The notes beneath the pieces were generated by a model. It did no database searches. It saw only the letters and a program-made list of their open reading frames with translations, and was not told where the DNA came from. From positions 1 through 47,192 of the forward strand of contig RPFO01002328.1 of assembly GCA_009746045.1 (NCBI GenBank): DNA of 47,192 bases, in the 5' to 3' direction. Both the position numbers and the translations under genes were made by a program. Source of the stretch: Mesostigma viride (lineage: Eukaryota; Streptophyta; Mesostigmatophyceae; Mesostigmatales; Mesostigmataceae). Positions 37,343 through 46,796 of this stretch are shown here, piece after piece. How positions within the stretch are numbered: position 1 is the first letter of the stretch; each line of letters opens with the position of its first letter.

Positions 37343-40300
37343 TCTGCCACATCTGAACTGATACAGACCCTCTTCTGCAGTCTGCTGTACCAGCTGAACA
37401 AACTTGCCCTGCTCTGATAAAAAGCAAACAGAGCAGCAGATCTCCCCCTGACCTTGGTAACCTGGCGAGCATCCATGGAACTGTCAACAAAGATCTCCAA
37501 GGTGATAGGCTGGGCAAAGTCAATCCCAGACAAAATCAGATCAGGGGTACTCTCCACCAATCGGGCTATGACTCGAGGCTTCTCATCCTCAAGCACCTCA
37601 TCAGGCATTCTGCTATGGACCATCAAAGACGGACCACAGATGCTGGCAAACCAGGCCCACATGCCTCTCAACTCAGGTCCTGCAGCCTGGGTGATCTTCT
37701 CTGGCAAGGCCTTCACAATGGTCTGTTTATAATCTCCTCCAGCCTGAAGCCTGATACTCCACTCCCCGTCCCTCCTGAACAGGGTAGCCTGCATTCCACA
37801 GAACACTACAGGCTTGTTGGGCTCCTGCCACAGCTCCTTGCCCAGTGAAAACTTGCCACTGATGACAGGAATAAACTTCTTCAGCCAGGTCGTGGGGGCT
37901 AGCAAATGCAGATCATCTCCATGCAAACTAGCATACACTGGCAGACCCTCCCATTGGGCCAGCAGCAAACAGGGATCAACTGAAGACACTCTCAAGCCAC
38001 ACTCACTGATCAGAGCTTCCTGCAGCGTGAGTCTCCAGATGATTGGGCTCGACCTGAGTCCTTCCAGGCCCTTCAGAATAACCAGGAATTGTTGATGCAG
38101 CTCCAGCTTCCAGATGGCAGGCACCTCAACACAGTAAGGCTCATCCTGCTTCCACACCCTCCTGGCCACTTCTGGATCAGATTTTAAAAATGCCCTCTTG
38201 AAGTCCAGCAGCACTGATGACATAGCTGCTCCCCTGTTCAGCAACCCCACGTAGAGACATAGCAAAATTCTCCATGTGTCGTGTAGCATCCCTGGCGTGT
38301 ACAGCTCCTCTCCTGGCAGACTCCCCGTGCCGTGATACTCATTCAGGACAGGCCTGACATGGGGCACTGATACCTCATCCACAACCTTCCTCTTCAGCAC
38401 AAATCTCAAAGCAAGCTTCCTTGATGCTGGGGGACGTCTGTCTGTTGGTGCAGCACACTCAAACTGCAACCACTCCTCCAATGCCTTGGAGAAGGCGAGC
38501 TTCCAAGCCTCAAACAAAGTAGGCGAGCTCATCTCTTGGACCAGCTGGTCATATGTCAAAGGAGAGTGTGCAGCAAGGCTCCTGTGAGTTATGCCAATAC
38601 TGCTGGGGTGCAACACAGCTGGAATCACCAAACTGGCCGCTGGGGGCACCTCCCCTTCATCCCATTTTACACCCTTGACCGGCTTGGCCCTGCACCTGAC
38701 TGGAAATGTTGTCCTGAAATTTTCTAGGGGAATCATCCCCCAGCCATCTCTTCTCAGAGCTGTAGCTCTGATAGAAATCCCAGGATTGCCCAGAAAATTC
38801 TGACCCAAAATCACAGGGCCATCATAGTCCTCTAGGACAAGGAAGGTCACATCCACACCCATGACAGGGGCAGTAACCTCTCCCAACACCCTTAGATGCG
38901 TCCTACCACTGAAATCAGACACCCAGGGGCAACTTGGTTCTCCGACCAGCAGTTCTCCTGTATGCTGAGGTCCCATGACAGAAACCTGTGCATTGGTATC
39001 TATCTCCATGGCAGCTACCTCAGGTTCATCCAACTGGACAAGCTTGGACACCTTAGGCTCCTTCTTGGCTCTTTGCAAAGCCTGTACAATATCTGATAGA
39101 CGCACACCCCTAGGCCTGGTGTCGGGCCGTTCCGGAGGTGCAGCCTGTCCGCCTGCTTGCCCAACCACCGTATGTGAAGGTACCCCAGGGGCCGGGCCAG
39201 GGTCACCCTGAGGGCTCGATACAGCTGTAGCACCCTGATCAGGAAGCTCCACGTCACCCCCGCCTTGTACACCAGCGGGCACCTGGAAGAGGTCTCCTTG
39301 ATTACCTCCCCGGGGACGGATCTTTGACCAGGACAGACGGTGCACTGCTTGGGAGCCATCAATGGCCACCCAGCACTTATGGCCAGCGGCTTCTACTCGG
39401 GTCACCACCCCATCATGCCAGCTGCCACGTTTCCCTGGAAAGCTTGGTTCCTTCCACACAACAACCTGTTGTCCAACGTTAGGTTCTAGGACACTCCAGC
39501 CCTTGTCTTTCTGCCTCAGCTTGAGGAACTTGGCCTCTAGCTTCTCCTTCCATGCCTGCTCAGCATCAGCTGGCAGCATCCTGGTATGCAGCATAAGAGG
39601 ATTGATGGCAATGTCACCAAAGAACATGGGAGTCCTGAGGTTCAGCCTATCCTCCACAGAACGTAGCCATGCAGATGTCACAATGGCAGATGACGTCCTT
39701 GGAATCCTCTCCACCAGCAGCACAGTCTTGATCTCTTGGATGGCTCTCTCCACCACCCCTTGCTGGCCGTGGCTCTCCCTGGGTGTAATCAGCAACTCTG
39801 GAAACTCTGGCAGGTTCTCACAGCACTCAAACTGAATGTCACACTGCAACAACTCCAACCCAGGGTACCTGCTCCTTGTCAACTTCAGAGCAGCAATCAA
39901 TGTAGGCTTCTCCATGTCAGGCAGGATCTCTAGGGTCTTGTACTTGGTATATCTGTCCACTGCCACCAGCAGCTTCAAACCCCTGATTCTCTGAATATCT
40001 ACCTGCACATGGCCTGGCTGCAAAATAGGAGTCCTGGCATGAGACTGCTTGGGCTTTCTAGCAACTAGCCTGCACTTGCAAGCTTGAGCAACCTGTTGGC
40101 AGATGGAGTACAACTCACTTCCTCCCAGCCGTCTAGCAACTTGCAAAGACTGAGCTGCATGGCCAAACATGGTATGCAACCTTGAGGCAATGTCATACAA
40201 GAGAGAAAATCTTTTATTGTCATTATTAGCACTCAAGGTATGTACAGATCCCTTATGTACAGGAGGCACCAGGGTCGTGCCTGTCAGACTGTCTCCAGCC

Positions 40301-40596
40301 CTATCCTCATCCTGACCATCCTGTGCCAGTCCTGCACGGTCAGAATGCTTCTGAGATCCACCTGGGTCCACATCACCAGGTCCTACCTCAGGCTCAGCAC
40401 CGCCATGGCGGGCACGTTGGCGAGTAACCACTGCAGCTACAGCTGGCATACTCTCTGTGGTAACCAAGCTTGCCCCATCGTGTCCAATAGGCTCTTTCAC
40501 TAGAGCATGGGGCTGCCCCTCACTGCCGTCACTAGCAGCTACATTACACACCCCTGGGGGCACCCTCCAGGGTTCAGGGATGTGTGCAGGCTCAAG
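37300..40596 (-). CDS. copia-2 pol: integrase, protease-like domain, reverse transcriptase, RNase H
   Basis: Open from the codon after the gag UGA; first ATG at 40563 (1087 residues from there). Integrase: H130-X4-H135, C155/C162/C164, D189, D242 and E272, with 29 residues between the last two. Barrel-like segment ending HRLSWSKIRP near 418. Protease-like domain: M-E-I-D522-T-N-A-Q-V-S-V-M and V-I-L-G-Q-N-F at 584-590. RT about 715-930: LLDFKRAF (D787), LKGLEGLRSSP, LHGDD (D883/D884). RNase H: EIFVDSSMDARQ (D1027) and SSDVAECRA (E1074). All four enzymes lie in one uninterrupted frame, which rules out rearrangement by frameshift as the reason for the domain order. Confidence 0.94.
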   Translation of the reverse strand, partial: LEPAHIPEPWRVPPGVCNVAASDGSEGQPHALVKEPIGHDGASLVTTESMPAVAAVVTRQRARHGGAEPEVGPGDVDPGGSQKHSDRAGLAQDGQDEDRAGDSLTGTTLVPPVHKGSVHTLSANNDNKRFSLLYDIASRLHTMFGHAAQSLQVARRLGGSELYSICQQVAQACKCRLVARKPKQSHARTPILQPGHVQVDIQRIRGLKLLVAVDRYTKYKTLEILPDMEKPTLIAALKLTRSRYPGLELLQCDIQFECCENLPEFPELLITPRESHGQQGVVERAIQEIKTVLLVERIPRTSSAIVTSAWLRSVEDRLNLRTPMFFGDIAINPLMLHTRMLPADAEQAWKEKLEAKFLKLRQKDKGWSVLEPNVGQQVVVWKEPSFPGKRGSWHDGVVTRVEAAGHKCWVAIDGSQAVHRLSWSKIRPRGGNQGDLFQVPAGVQGGGDVELPDQGATAVSSPQGDPGPAPGVPSHTVVGQAGGQAAPPERPDTRPRGVRLSDIVQALQRAKKEPKVSKLVQLDEPEVAAMEIDTNAQVSVMGPQHTGELLVGEPSCPWVSDFSGRTHLRVLGEVTAPVMGVDVTFLVLEDYDGPVILGQNFLGNPGISIRATALRRDGWGMIPLENFRTTFPVRCRAKPVKGVKWDEGEVPPAASLVIPAVLHPSSIGITHRSLAAHSPLTYDQLVQEMSSPTLFEAWKLAFSKALEEWLQFECAAPTDRRPPASRKLALRFVLKRKVVDEVSVPHVRPVLNEYHGTGSLPGEELYTPGMLHDTWRILLCLYVGLLNRGAAMSSVLLDFKRAFLKSDPEVARRVWKQDEPYCVEVPAIWKLELHQQFLVILKGLEGLRSSPIIWRLTLQEALISECGLRVSSVDPCLLLAQWEGLPVYASLHGDDLHLLAPTTWLKKFIPVISGKFSLGKELWQEPNKPVVFCGMQATLFRRDGEWSIRLQAGGDYKQTIVKALPEKITQAAGPELRGMWAWFASICGPSLMVHSRMPDEVLEDEKPRVIARLVESTPDLILSGIDFAQPITLEIFVDSSMDARQVTKVRGRSAALFAFYQSRASLFSWYSRLQKRVCISSDVAECRAICEGIQSSCT

Positions 40597-40599
40597 TCA
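40597..40599 (-). other. In-frame UGA between gag and pol of copia-2 (candidate readthrough stop)
   Basis: Gag ends A-A-D-H, then TGA, CTT, and the frame stays open for 1087+ codons. The distance from the zinc knuckle and the UGA-CU context agree with copia-1. Confidence 0.72.
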
Positions 40600-41776
40600 A
40601 TGATCAGCAGCCTTGCCCTTGCCCTTATCCTGGGATGGACCAGCCTTGTCCTTGCTGCCACCCTGAGCTGGCTTGCTCTGACCTTCCTGCCTCAGGTACG
40701 AGGGACACTCATTCCTGAAGTGACCCTTCCCCTGGCAGAAATAACATTCCACCTGACTGATGTCCCGTGAGGTCCCACTGCTGGGCCCAGCCTTGGGAGG
40801 ACCACCCACCCTCTTGAAGTCAAACTGGGACTGTGGATGTCCCGACTTCGGCGGGGTCCCCCGTCCAGCCCTTCTGTCACGCCCCCTCCTGGACCTTCCT
40901 CGACCCCTTGAAGAGGTCTCAGGCCCTCTCGAGGACGCTGGGCCCCCGTGGCCCGATCCCCTCATGGACTTAACCGGGTTCAGTGGCCTCCTCGTCCCCT
41001 GACGAGGGCGCTTACCACCCACGTACTTGCCGCTGAAACACTCATACAACTGGTCCGTCATGGCTGCCCAGCCATGGACCTGTCGCATGTGGATGGTCAC
41101 ATTATCCATGGTGACCGGATCCAGCTGCAGCGACTTGAGAAAGTCGCCCATGGCCATCCGATCTGCGACGAAGAAGCCCTTGGCCATGGCGTCCTCCCTC
41201 AGCTTGACGAAGTCTTCAAAGGCGTGGACCACTAGCTGCCCCTTGATGGGCTTGTAGTCCAGGTATTCTTGCTTCAGGTGGGACCCATCTATGGTCCTCT
41301 TGTCACTCAGGAACGACCTGAGTCGCGTCATAAACGCCGCCCAGGTGTCCCCCGCCGTGTCGCTCCCGAACAAACTTGAACAGCCGCCTCGCCGACTGCC
41401 TTATGTAGGCACTAGACGCCAGGATGCGAAGCTTGTCACCGGTGTATATCTCCGTGTACAAGTTCATGTCCTCTAACATCCTCTCAGCATCCCGGGGCTG
41501 CCAATTGTCCTTGATGGACTGAAACTGGCCTAGCACCGCGTACCCCTCAGCCACGGTCGGTCGCTTAGGCGCCGCTTGATCTGCGGCTGGCGCGTTCTGA
41601 CCGCCCTGCGATCCTTGGCTCTGATTATCTGGCACCGCAGCCTGGTCTCCCAGCGCCTGGCCGTCCCCGCGTCCATCGCGTCCACCGCGTCCATCGCGTC
41701 CATCTCGTCCATCCATCCCAGCGCCGCGCCGCGCAAAGCCCAAACCCGCTTGTTGGTCAATAGCTCCCTCACTCAT
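40597..41776 (-). CDS. copia-2 gag with CCHC zinc knuckle (one frameshift)
   Basis: Starts at 41776 (MSEGAIDQQAGLGF) with a D/G/R-rich stretch (G-R-D-G-R-D-G-R-G-G). A one-base shift near 41365-41385 joins it to the second frame (G-S-D-T-A-G-D-T-W-A-A-F). That part matches copia-1 gag: GFFVADRMAMGDFLK against GFNVADNIALTNWLK. The C-terminal third is Arg/Gly-rich and has CYFCQGKGHFRNEC, a CX2CX4HX4C knuckle. It ends at the UGA at 40597. Confidence 0.88.
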
Positions 41777-42111
41777 GATGGCCTCTGTTCAGATCTGCTA
41801 CAGCCAGCCAAGTGGCCAAGCAGCAATTAAAGCAATATAAGCTACTGAACAAGAAAGGAAAGTGCCAAGTGTTACCACTCAGGCAAGACCACCACGGCTC
41901 CCCAGGCGCGTCCTGGTTCTCCTTGTCGCTGTCTGTCGCTGTCGCTCACCACAATCAGCTCTGGCACCCTGCTACCCGCTGCGCCGTCGTCGACCCGCTG
42001 TCGGCCCGCGATGACAGAATCGTCACCGTTGGTAGTAGACAGGTGACAACCCGTCGTTGGCACCCCGCGGATTGTATCTTGGCACCTCGTGGTCGCCAAG
42101 TGCCTCGTCGC

Positions 42112-42791
42112 CTAGCCCAGCGACGCCCCTGCTCCCACCTCAAGGTCACTATCGTAACCAAGAGGGGCAAACTCTTCCCAACGCGTCACACGAACGCGAA
42201 GGGGTTGGGGCAGTTCCTGAAAAGGAACCCTTGCTCGCTCCGGAAACCTGCCGACTCGTGCCGCACGCTGTCCTCCGGTGATGGCTTCCGCTGTCGCCCC
42301 GACCTCTGCAAGCCGCCTGTAGCGCTCCGCTCCGCGTCGTTCACGTCTAACTGGTCCCGCTGCAACACCCTCGTCGCCGATTACGCCTGCGAAAGTACGT
42401 TGTACACCCGCACCCGCTGCTGCCGGCACGAACTCGTGTCGCACTGCACCAGCTGCCTCCGCAGCCTCTCCTCGCCTTGCCGCCAACTCCGCACGCACCG
42501 CTCAGCTAATGCTGTAATCACCGTCTGGATGCCGACCAAACCGTGAAGCTCCTGCTCGAGGTCGTCGATGCTCCGGTGCTCCGGAATGACGATGGTTTGG
42601 ACGTGCCGCAGAATTCGCTCCCAATCTTCGACCTGGTCGTCGACGAATTGCACGAAGCTGCGATTAACAGGCGGACGATCTGCAAGCAATAAAGATAAAT
42701 CTCGAACGACACGACGCAATTCAGGCGAAATTGAACCACCAGCAGACTGCCGAAACCGGAAATTCTGCTGCCGTTGTTCTTCCTGCACCAT
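42112..42791 (-). CDS. copia-2 leader ORF (ORF0) upstream of gag, unknown function
   Basis: The frame from 42791 (MVQEEQRQQNFRFRQSAGG) runs 136 codons to 42381; the next frame (42498-42112) extends the similarity to copia-1 with E-L-P-Q-P-L-R-V-R-V against I-F-T-H-P-L-R-L-V-A. The shared I-D/E-D/E-L-x3-L-x2-L-x-G-x-Q helix and an R-S before it link it to the leader ORF of copia-1. The product appears helical and Arg-rich. One frameshift would join both halves. No known domain is seen. Confidence 0.5.
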
Positions 42792-42884
42792 TCACCACCG
42801 GACGAGCTTCTCGCGTCGTCAACGCTGCACGCAGCAAACAGCAACGACCCTCCTGGCCGTTCCGTCGAGACTGCTTGTAATTTG

Positions 42885-43578
42885 AGTTAACGTTTTATAA
42901 ACGCAATATGTAAGGATATGGTTGCAATGCAGCAATGTGTGAATATGGTTGGAAACGGAGCTTTGTTAAATTTATGCTTACAGCACTCGTGCACGTGAGT
43001 GCTTGTACACGCGTTTGCCAAGTCAAGGCAACACACGTGAGGCGGGCTCGCAAGAGATCTGCCCAAATGGCACTGGTCTATTCTTTATATACTTGTGCAC
43101 TGTGCTTGCTAGTCCTGAGCAGCCTAGAAGGCCTGCTCAGTAATAACACTCCCGGTACAGTATTCACTACCTGTACAGCGCCCAGTTCCTATACAGTAGG
43201 TCTGCCATACAGGCACAGTGACCACAGAGCACAGTCCACAGTGACTATTGCATCTGCACCTAGAAGTCCAGGACTAAGCCTGCGGTACCAACAGACCACA
43301 GGTTAAGGTTCCTATTTCCTGCGTACGACGTATTAATCCAATACCGTCGTAGGTTCAGCACCTAATTCCTGTCAGCCCAGGAATTACTGTCGACCCCATA
43401 TGTCGTCGGCAAATATTCACGTCCGACTTAGACGAACAGCCGGCTCGCGCTCGCGCGCGACCGGGAAGTCGGAACGCCATAACTTTCTTGATACTTGTCG
43501 GAATGAACTCGTTCCGGTGCCGCTGGAATCGCAGAGATATGCCAAATCAGGTACACGCCAATGCGCTTGGCGTTAACT
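42885..43578 (-). repeat. copia-2 5' LTR
   Basis: 694 bp, AGTTAACG...CGTTAACT. In element sense the start holds TTCCAGCGGCACC and AAAGTTATGGCGTT, close to the motifs of the copia-1 LTR. The sequence directly inside is CAAATTACAAGC. Confidence 0.95.
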
Positions 43579-43583
43579 CTATG
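43579..43583. repeat. copia-2 target-site duplication, right (CTATG)
   Basis: Matches 35553-35557; chromovirus sequence resumes directly after it. Confidence 0.92.
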
Positions 43584-44460
43584 TGGATCATAGGAAGTGC
43601 ACGGGACCCTGTGACCACTGTGATACCTTGTCAAAGGCCATAACTGCTCTCAACAAGGCCGGAGGGAGAGATAGGCTCTGAGGACTTTGTGGAGGAGGTC
43701 TTATCAAGCTGCACCCTCTCCTGTATGAGATTGGCTCTCCTTTTGTGGCTCATCTGCTGCACAGGATGTTTGCTTTGGAGCCCACTCCTGAGCTTGACAG
43801 GAGGCCTGCTGAGGGACAGGATCGACCTGATGGCAGCCTTGCCTGAGGCTTTGAAGGAGGCTTTCAGCCAGTTCCAACCAGTGGGCAAGGGGGAAGCCTC
43901 TTATCTGGAGCTGCTGGAGCTGGCTATCCAGCAGGGCGACTTTGACTTGGCTCCTTCTCAGTCCTGCTCTGTCAGAGGATGTATCCCTTTGGAGACCTCC
44001 AACCTGTTCTGCCACTTGGGGATGCCCAGGTTTACTGTGGAGCTCAAGACTTGTCTGACGCCCTTAAGGGTTCTGGTACCCCTGATAGGTGCTAGGTGGC
44101 CTGTGGTCAAGGCCTTTCTGCAGTTCTGGTGGGCGTATATACAGGTCGTGGGTGAGCAGGCACAAGACGTCCTCTCAGTGGGTCTGGGACCCTGAGTGTC
44201 AGTCTGTGGTCACTCTTTCTTACCCAGGGTCCTGCAGCCGTTATGCTGCCCAGATGGTGAAGGGAGCTGCTGAGACTTGTATGGTGGTGCAGGTCAGCAA
44301 GAACTGGTCTGAGCTAGCTCACATGGTGGAGCAGTTCCCAGTCTTTGGGCCCAAGGCAGGGATGGCCAGAATGGGGGATGGTACAGCCTGTGAGAAGATG
44401 GGCTTGGAAGAAGGTTGGGGGAATAAGGGGGAAGCAAGAAGGAGTTGGACTGTGGTGTGA
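43584..44460 (+). pseudogene. Chromovirus 3' ORF B, unknown, decayed
   Basis: Coding-like sequence that would follow ORF A if copia-2 were removed. In one frame across the old junction there is a Cys cluster (RKCTGPCDHCDTLSKA), then frame changes; 43689-44195 gives LRDRIDLMAALPEALKEAF and LELLELAIQQGDFDLAP, and 44089-44460 adds AAQMVKGAAETC. A hydrophobic run near the start of the 43689 frame (LALLLWLICCTGCLLW) may be out-of-frame reading. Not recognised. Together with ORF A this makes ~1.5 kb of extra sequence between the chromodomain and the 3' LTR. Confidence 0.4.
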
Positions 44461-44767
44461 GGGGGGGATTCCAGGATGGATGATGGGGGAGACTCCAGTC
44501 CAGTTTTGATGTTCCAGTCCAGAGCTCCAGTTCCAGAATGCTGAAGAGTTGACTTCCAGTGTTGCTGTGTTTGATGGTTTTAAGAGGTAGACTAAGATGT
44601 GATTATTCTCTTCTGAGGACTTGAGACTAGATGTTTATGAGATAGGAGGCCCTGGTTACAGGGATGTAAAAACCCATCTGCTTTTCCCAAGAGATGGTGG
44701 ATTTCTGTTCAATGTTACTTCTCCTCAATGGATCAGTAGTGGTTTGTGGAACTGGTGGTTCTAATCT
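44461..44767 (+). other. Chromovirus 3' untranslated region
   Basis: About 300 bases, G/T-rich, no ORF, leading to the polypurine tract. Confidence 0.5.
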
Positions 44768-44780
44768 TGAGGGGGAGATA
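44768..44780 (+). other. Chromovirus polypurine tract
   Basis: TGAGGGGGAGATA directly before TGTAAC of the 3' LTR. Confidence 0.8.
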
Positions 44781-45497
44781 TGTAACAAGCAAAAATGATT
44801 TGTTGTTACATCCCTTGTTTTGTGAACGTTTGGCGTTTATTTGAGGACTTTTGGATCAGTATTGAGAAAGTTGTGAGATTTCTAAGACGGTGGTACTTGG
44901 AACTTAGTAGACTTTGTCAACCGACTGTCAGGAGCCCTCATTGGTCGTGGCCTGATCCACGTGGGGTTATAGTTTGTTGGTCGGTACTACCAAGTCTTAA
45001 ATGATCCTTTGGGACTTTAGTGCTTACTACAGACCTGGGATCTCACGAATAGATTCTGCCAGGCTGATTGTGGTGTTGTTCTGTTTTGTGTGACTAGGAT
45101 GGATACGAAGATGTTGTTGAGAATTCCATGATTCTGATTGGTTCCCTTCAGGCTAAGGTTGAGGCTAGTTCCACAAGCACGTCGATATCATGGACGTGGG
45201 GTCGCCATTGTCACTACGTTGGTTTTGATCCATCATGGTATAATATTAAAGCTTGTCTTTGTTGTCCATTCATAAAGCTCTTTGGTACTAGACTACTTGC
45301 AGTTCCACAGAAGGCGTCTAGGGCACACGCTTGTCGTTGTGTCTACAAGGGGTTGTGGTTCCTTTAATCACGTCGCTGTGGAATCTTCACCTCAACGTTG
45401 CCTGGATACATGAAGTTCTGTGACCCAAGAAAGCAACCCAGGTAAAAGATCTTTCGTATTGGACTATGGATGATGATGATCATTTTTAGTCGTTACA
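44781..45497 (+). repeat. Chromovirus 3' LTR
   Basis: 717 bp, TGTAAC...GTTACA, almost identical to 26968-27688. ORFs inside (for example 44795-45004) are the same chance frames in both copies. Confidence 0.95.
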
Positions 45498-45502
45498 ATC
45501 CC
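45498..45502. repeat. Chromovirus target-site duplication, right (ATCCC)
   Basis: Matches 26963-26967. Confidence 0.9.
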
Positions 45503-46796
45503 CTCCCGGTGCCGACGGGAGTACCTGTTGGCCCTGGACGCCCGGGCGGATGTCGACGAGCTGGACAAGGGCGCCCCAACGCCGCCATTTTTGCGGGCTT
45601 TGCGGCCCGTGCCCCGTTAATTGCTGGCGGCCCGGCACCTGCCGGTCATGCCCCGCCGCCGCCCCGGCCGCTCTACCGCCAGGACCCCATGCAAGGTCTT
45701 GGCCGCCCGGCACCGCCTCAAGCGTAACCGGGACCCGCTGCAGAAACCGGTGCTCAAGGCCGCCCTCGTGGAGGCCTACGAGCACGCTCAGGACGCGGAG
45801 GCGGCCCAGTGCATCGCCGATGCCAAGGCCTGCCAGGCTCGCAACCAGGGCAAGGACATATGTGGTACCACCTCGACCGGCTCGGCGGCCGGCGGCAGCG
45901 CACCCCGGTGGAGCACACGGGGGACGGCACGGCGCCGGTCAGCCTTGACCGCTGGTTGGCCCACAATGTTTCCTTGACCGGTGGGGCTCGCGCCCCCCCC
46001 CCGCCGCTTCACCCCGAGACGGCCGCCCGCCTCAGGGTTGCCGGACCCCCGCCGCCGCCAGCGCCCCCTCCTCGGCCGCGGACTATACCAAGTCCCCGCC
46101 TTGCAGGAGGGCTGCCTTGCCACTGACGACGTCGTCCCCCCCTTCACTTTGAAGGAATTGGACGGCGCCCTTGCTCGCCTGCGGTACGATGCGGCGGTCG
46201 GTGCCGACCACCTTTCTGCTGAGCTGCTGAAGACCCCTGATCCGGCGGTTAGGGATCTTCTGCTGGCGTTCTGCAACCGTGTTCTGCTTTCTGACGAGCC
46301 TCCGCCTGCTGAGTGGCAGACGGCCATCCGCGTCATGCTGTACAAGAATTAAGGGCTCTGCTGCTGACCCCGGTAACTACAGGGGTGTCTGCCTCCAGAG
46401 CGGCGCGCTGAAGGTCTTCATGCGCATGATGCTGCACAGGCTCCGCGCCGCGCTGGACCCACACCTGGGTGAGTCTCAGATGGGTTTCCGTCGTGGTCGT
46501 AACACTGTCATGGCTGTGTTTGTCGCGCGCCGGTTGATAGAGGAGGTGCGTCGCCTTCCCCCTGACAGTTTGCCGCTGGTCTTCATTTTTGTTGACTACA
46601 TATCAAGGCCTTTGACACGGTCCTCTGGGAGGCTCTTTGGGCCATCCTAGCTCTGGATCGAGTGCCACCTGCCTTTATTGCTGCCATTCGCCGACTGTAT
46701 GAGGGCTCACAGGCAGTAGTGCGGACTGCGGAAGGCACCACCCCACCATTCCCCTTCACCACGGGGTGTGGCAAGGTTGTGTCCTGTCCCCATTAA
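45503..46796 (+). pseudogene. LINE ORF2 fragment: linker and first half of reverse transcriptase
   Basis: The start corresponds to the linker also seen on the minus strand at 25510-26250 (PNAAIFAGFAA, ACQARNQGK). From 46130: FTLKELDGALARLRYDAAVG, D-H-L-S-A-E-L-L-K, WQTAIRVMLYK, then after a one-base break DPGNYRGVCLQSGALKVF, QMGFRRGRNTVMAVF, FVDY and KAFDTVLWEAL. It ends at a G-V-W-Q-G-C-V-L-S-P equivalent, directly before a (TTAA)n tract and just short of the catalytic YADD. Same family as 16565 and 33041. Inactive. Confidence 0.85.

Larger units (their letters stand above)
35558..43578 (-). mobile_element. copia-2: Copia-order LTR retrotransposon nested in the chromovirus
   Basis: 8021 bp on the minus strand, LTRs 702 and 694 bp, perfect CTATG target duplications. 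Layout as in copia-1: 5' LTR, leader ORF, gag, in-frame UGA, pol (integrase, protease-like, RT, RNase H), 3' UTR with the T-arm-like motif, polypurine tract, LTR. Pol proteins of the two are collinear but clearly diverged, so this is a separate family of the same lineage. The LTRs differ at about ten positions plus three indels, so it is older than copia-1. One frameshift in gag and one near the end of RNase H. Confidence 0.95.
26968..45497 (+). mobile_element. Chromovirus (Ty3/gypsy LTR retrotransposon with chromodomain), interrupted twice
   Basis: LTRs of 721 bp (26968-27688) and 717 bp (44781-45497) with TGTAAC...GTTACA ends and ATCCC target duplications. Between them: primer site, gag, protease, RT, RNase H, integrase, chromodomain, further 3' coding-like sequence and a polypurine tract. 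It contains a truncated LINE (33041-34090) and all of copia-2 (35558-43578); without them and their duplicated targets it is about 9.4 kb. Order PR-RT-RH-INT-chromodomain is that of chromoviruses. Many frameshifts make this copy inactive. Confidence 0.95.

Noticed and set aside
43689-43790. Hydrophobic stretch as an env-like membrane segment
   Set aside because: The neighbouring frame reads a more balanced protein here, so the run is probably out-of-frame; no signal peptide or cleavage site.
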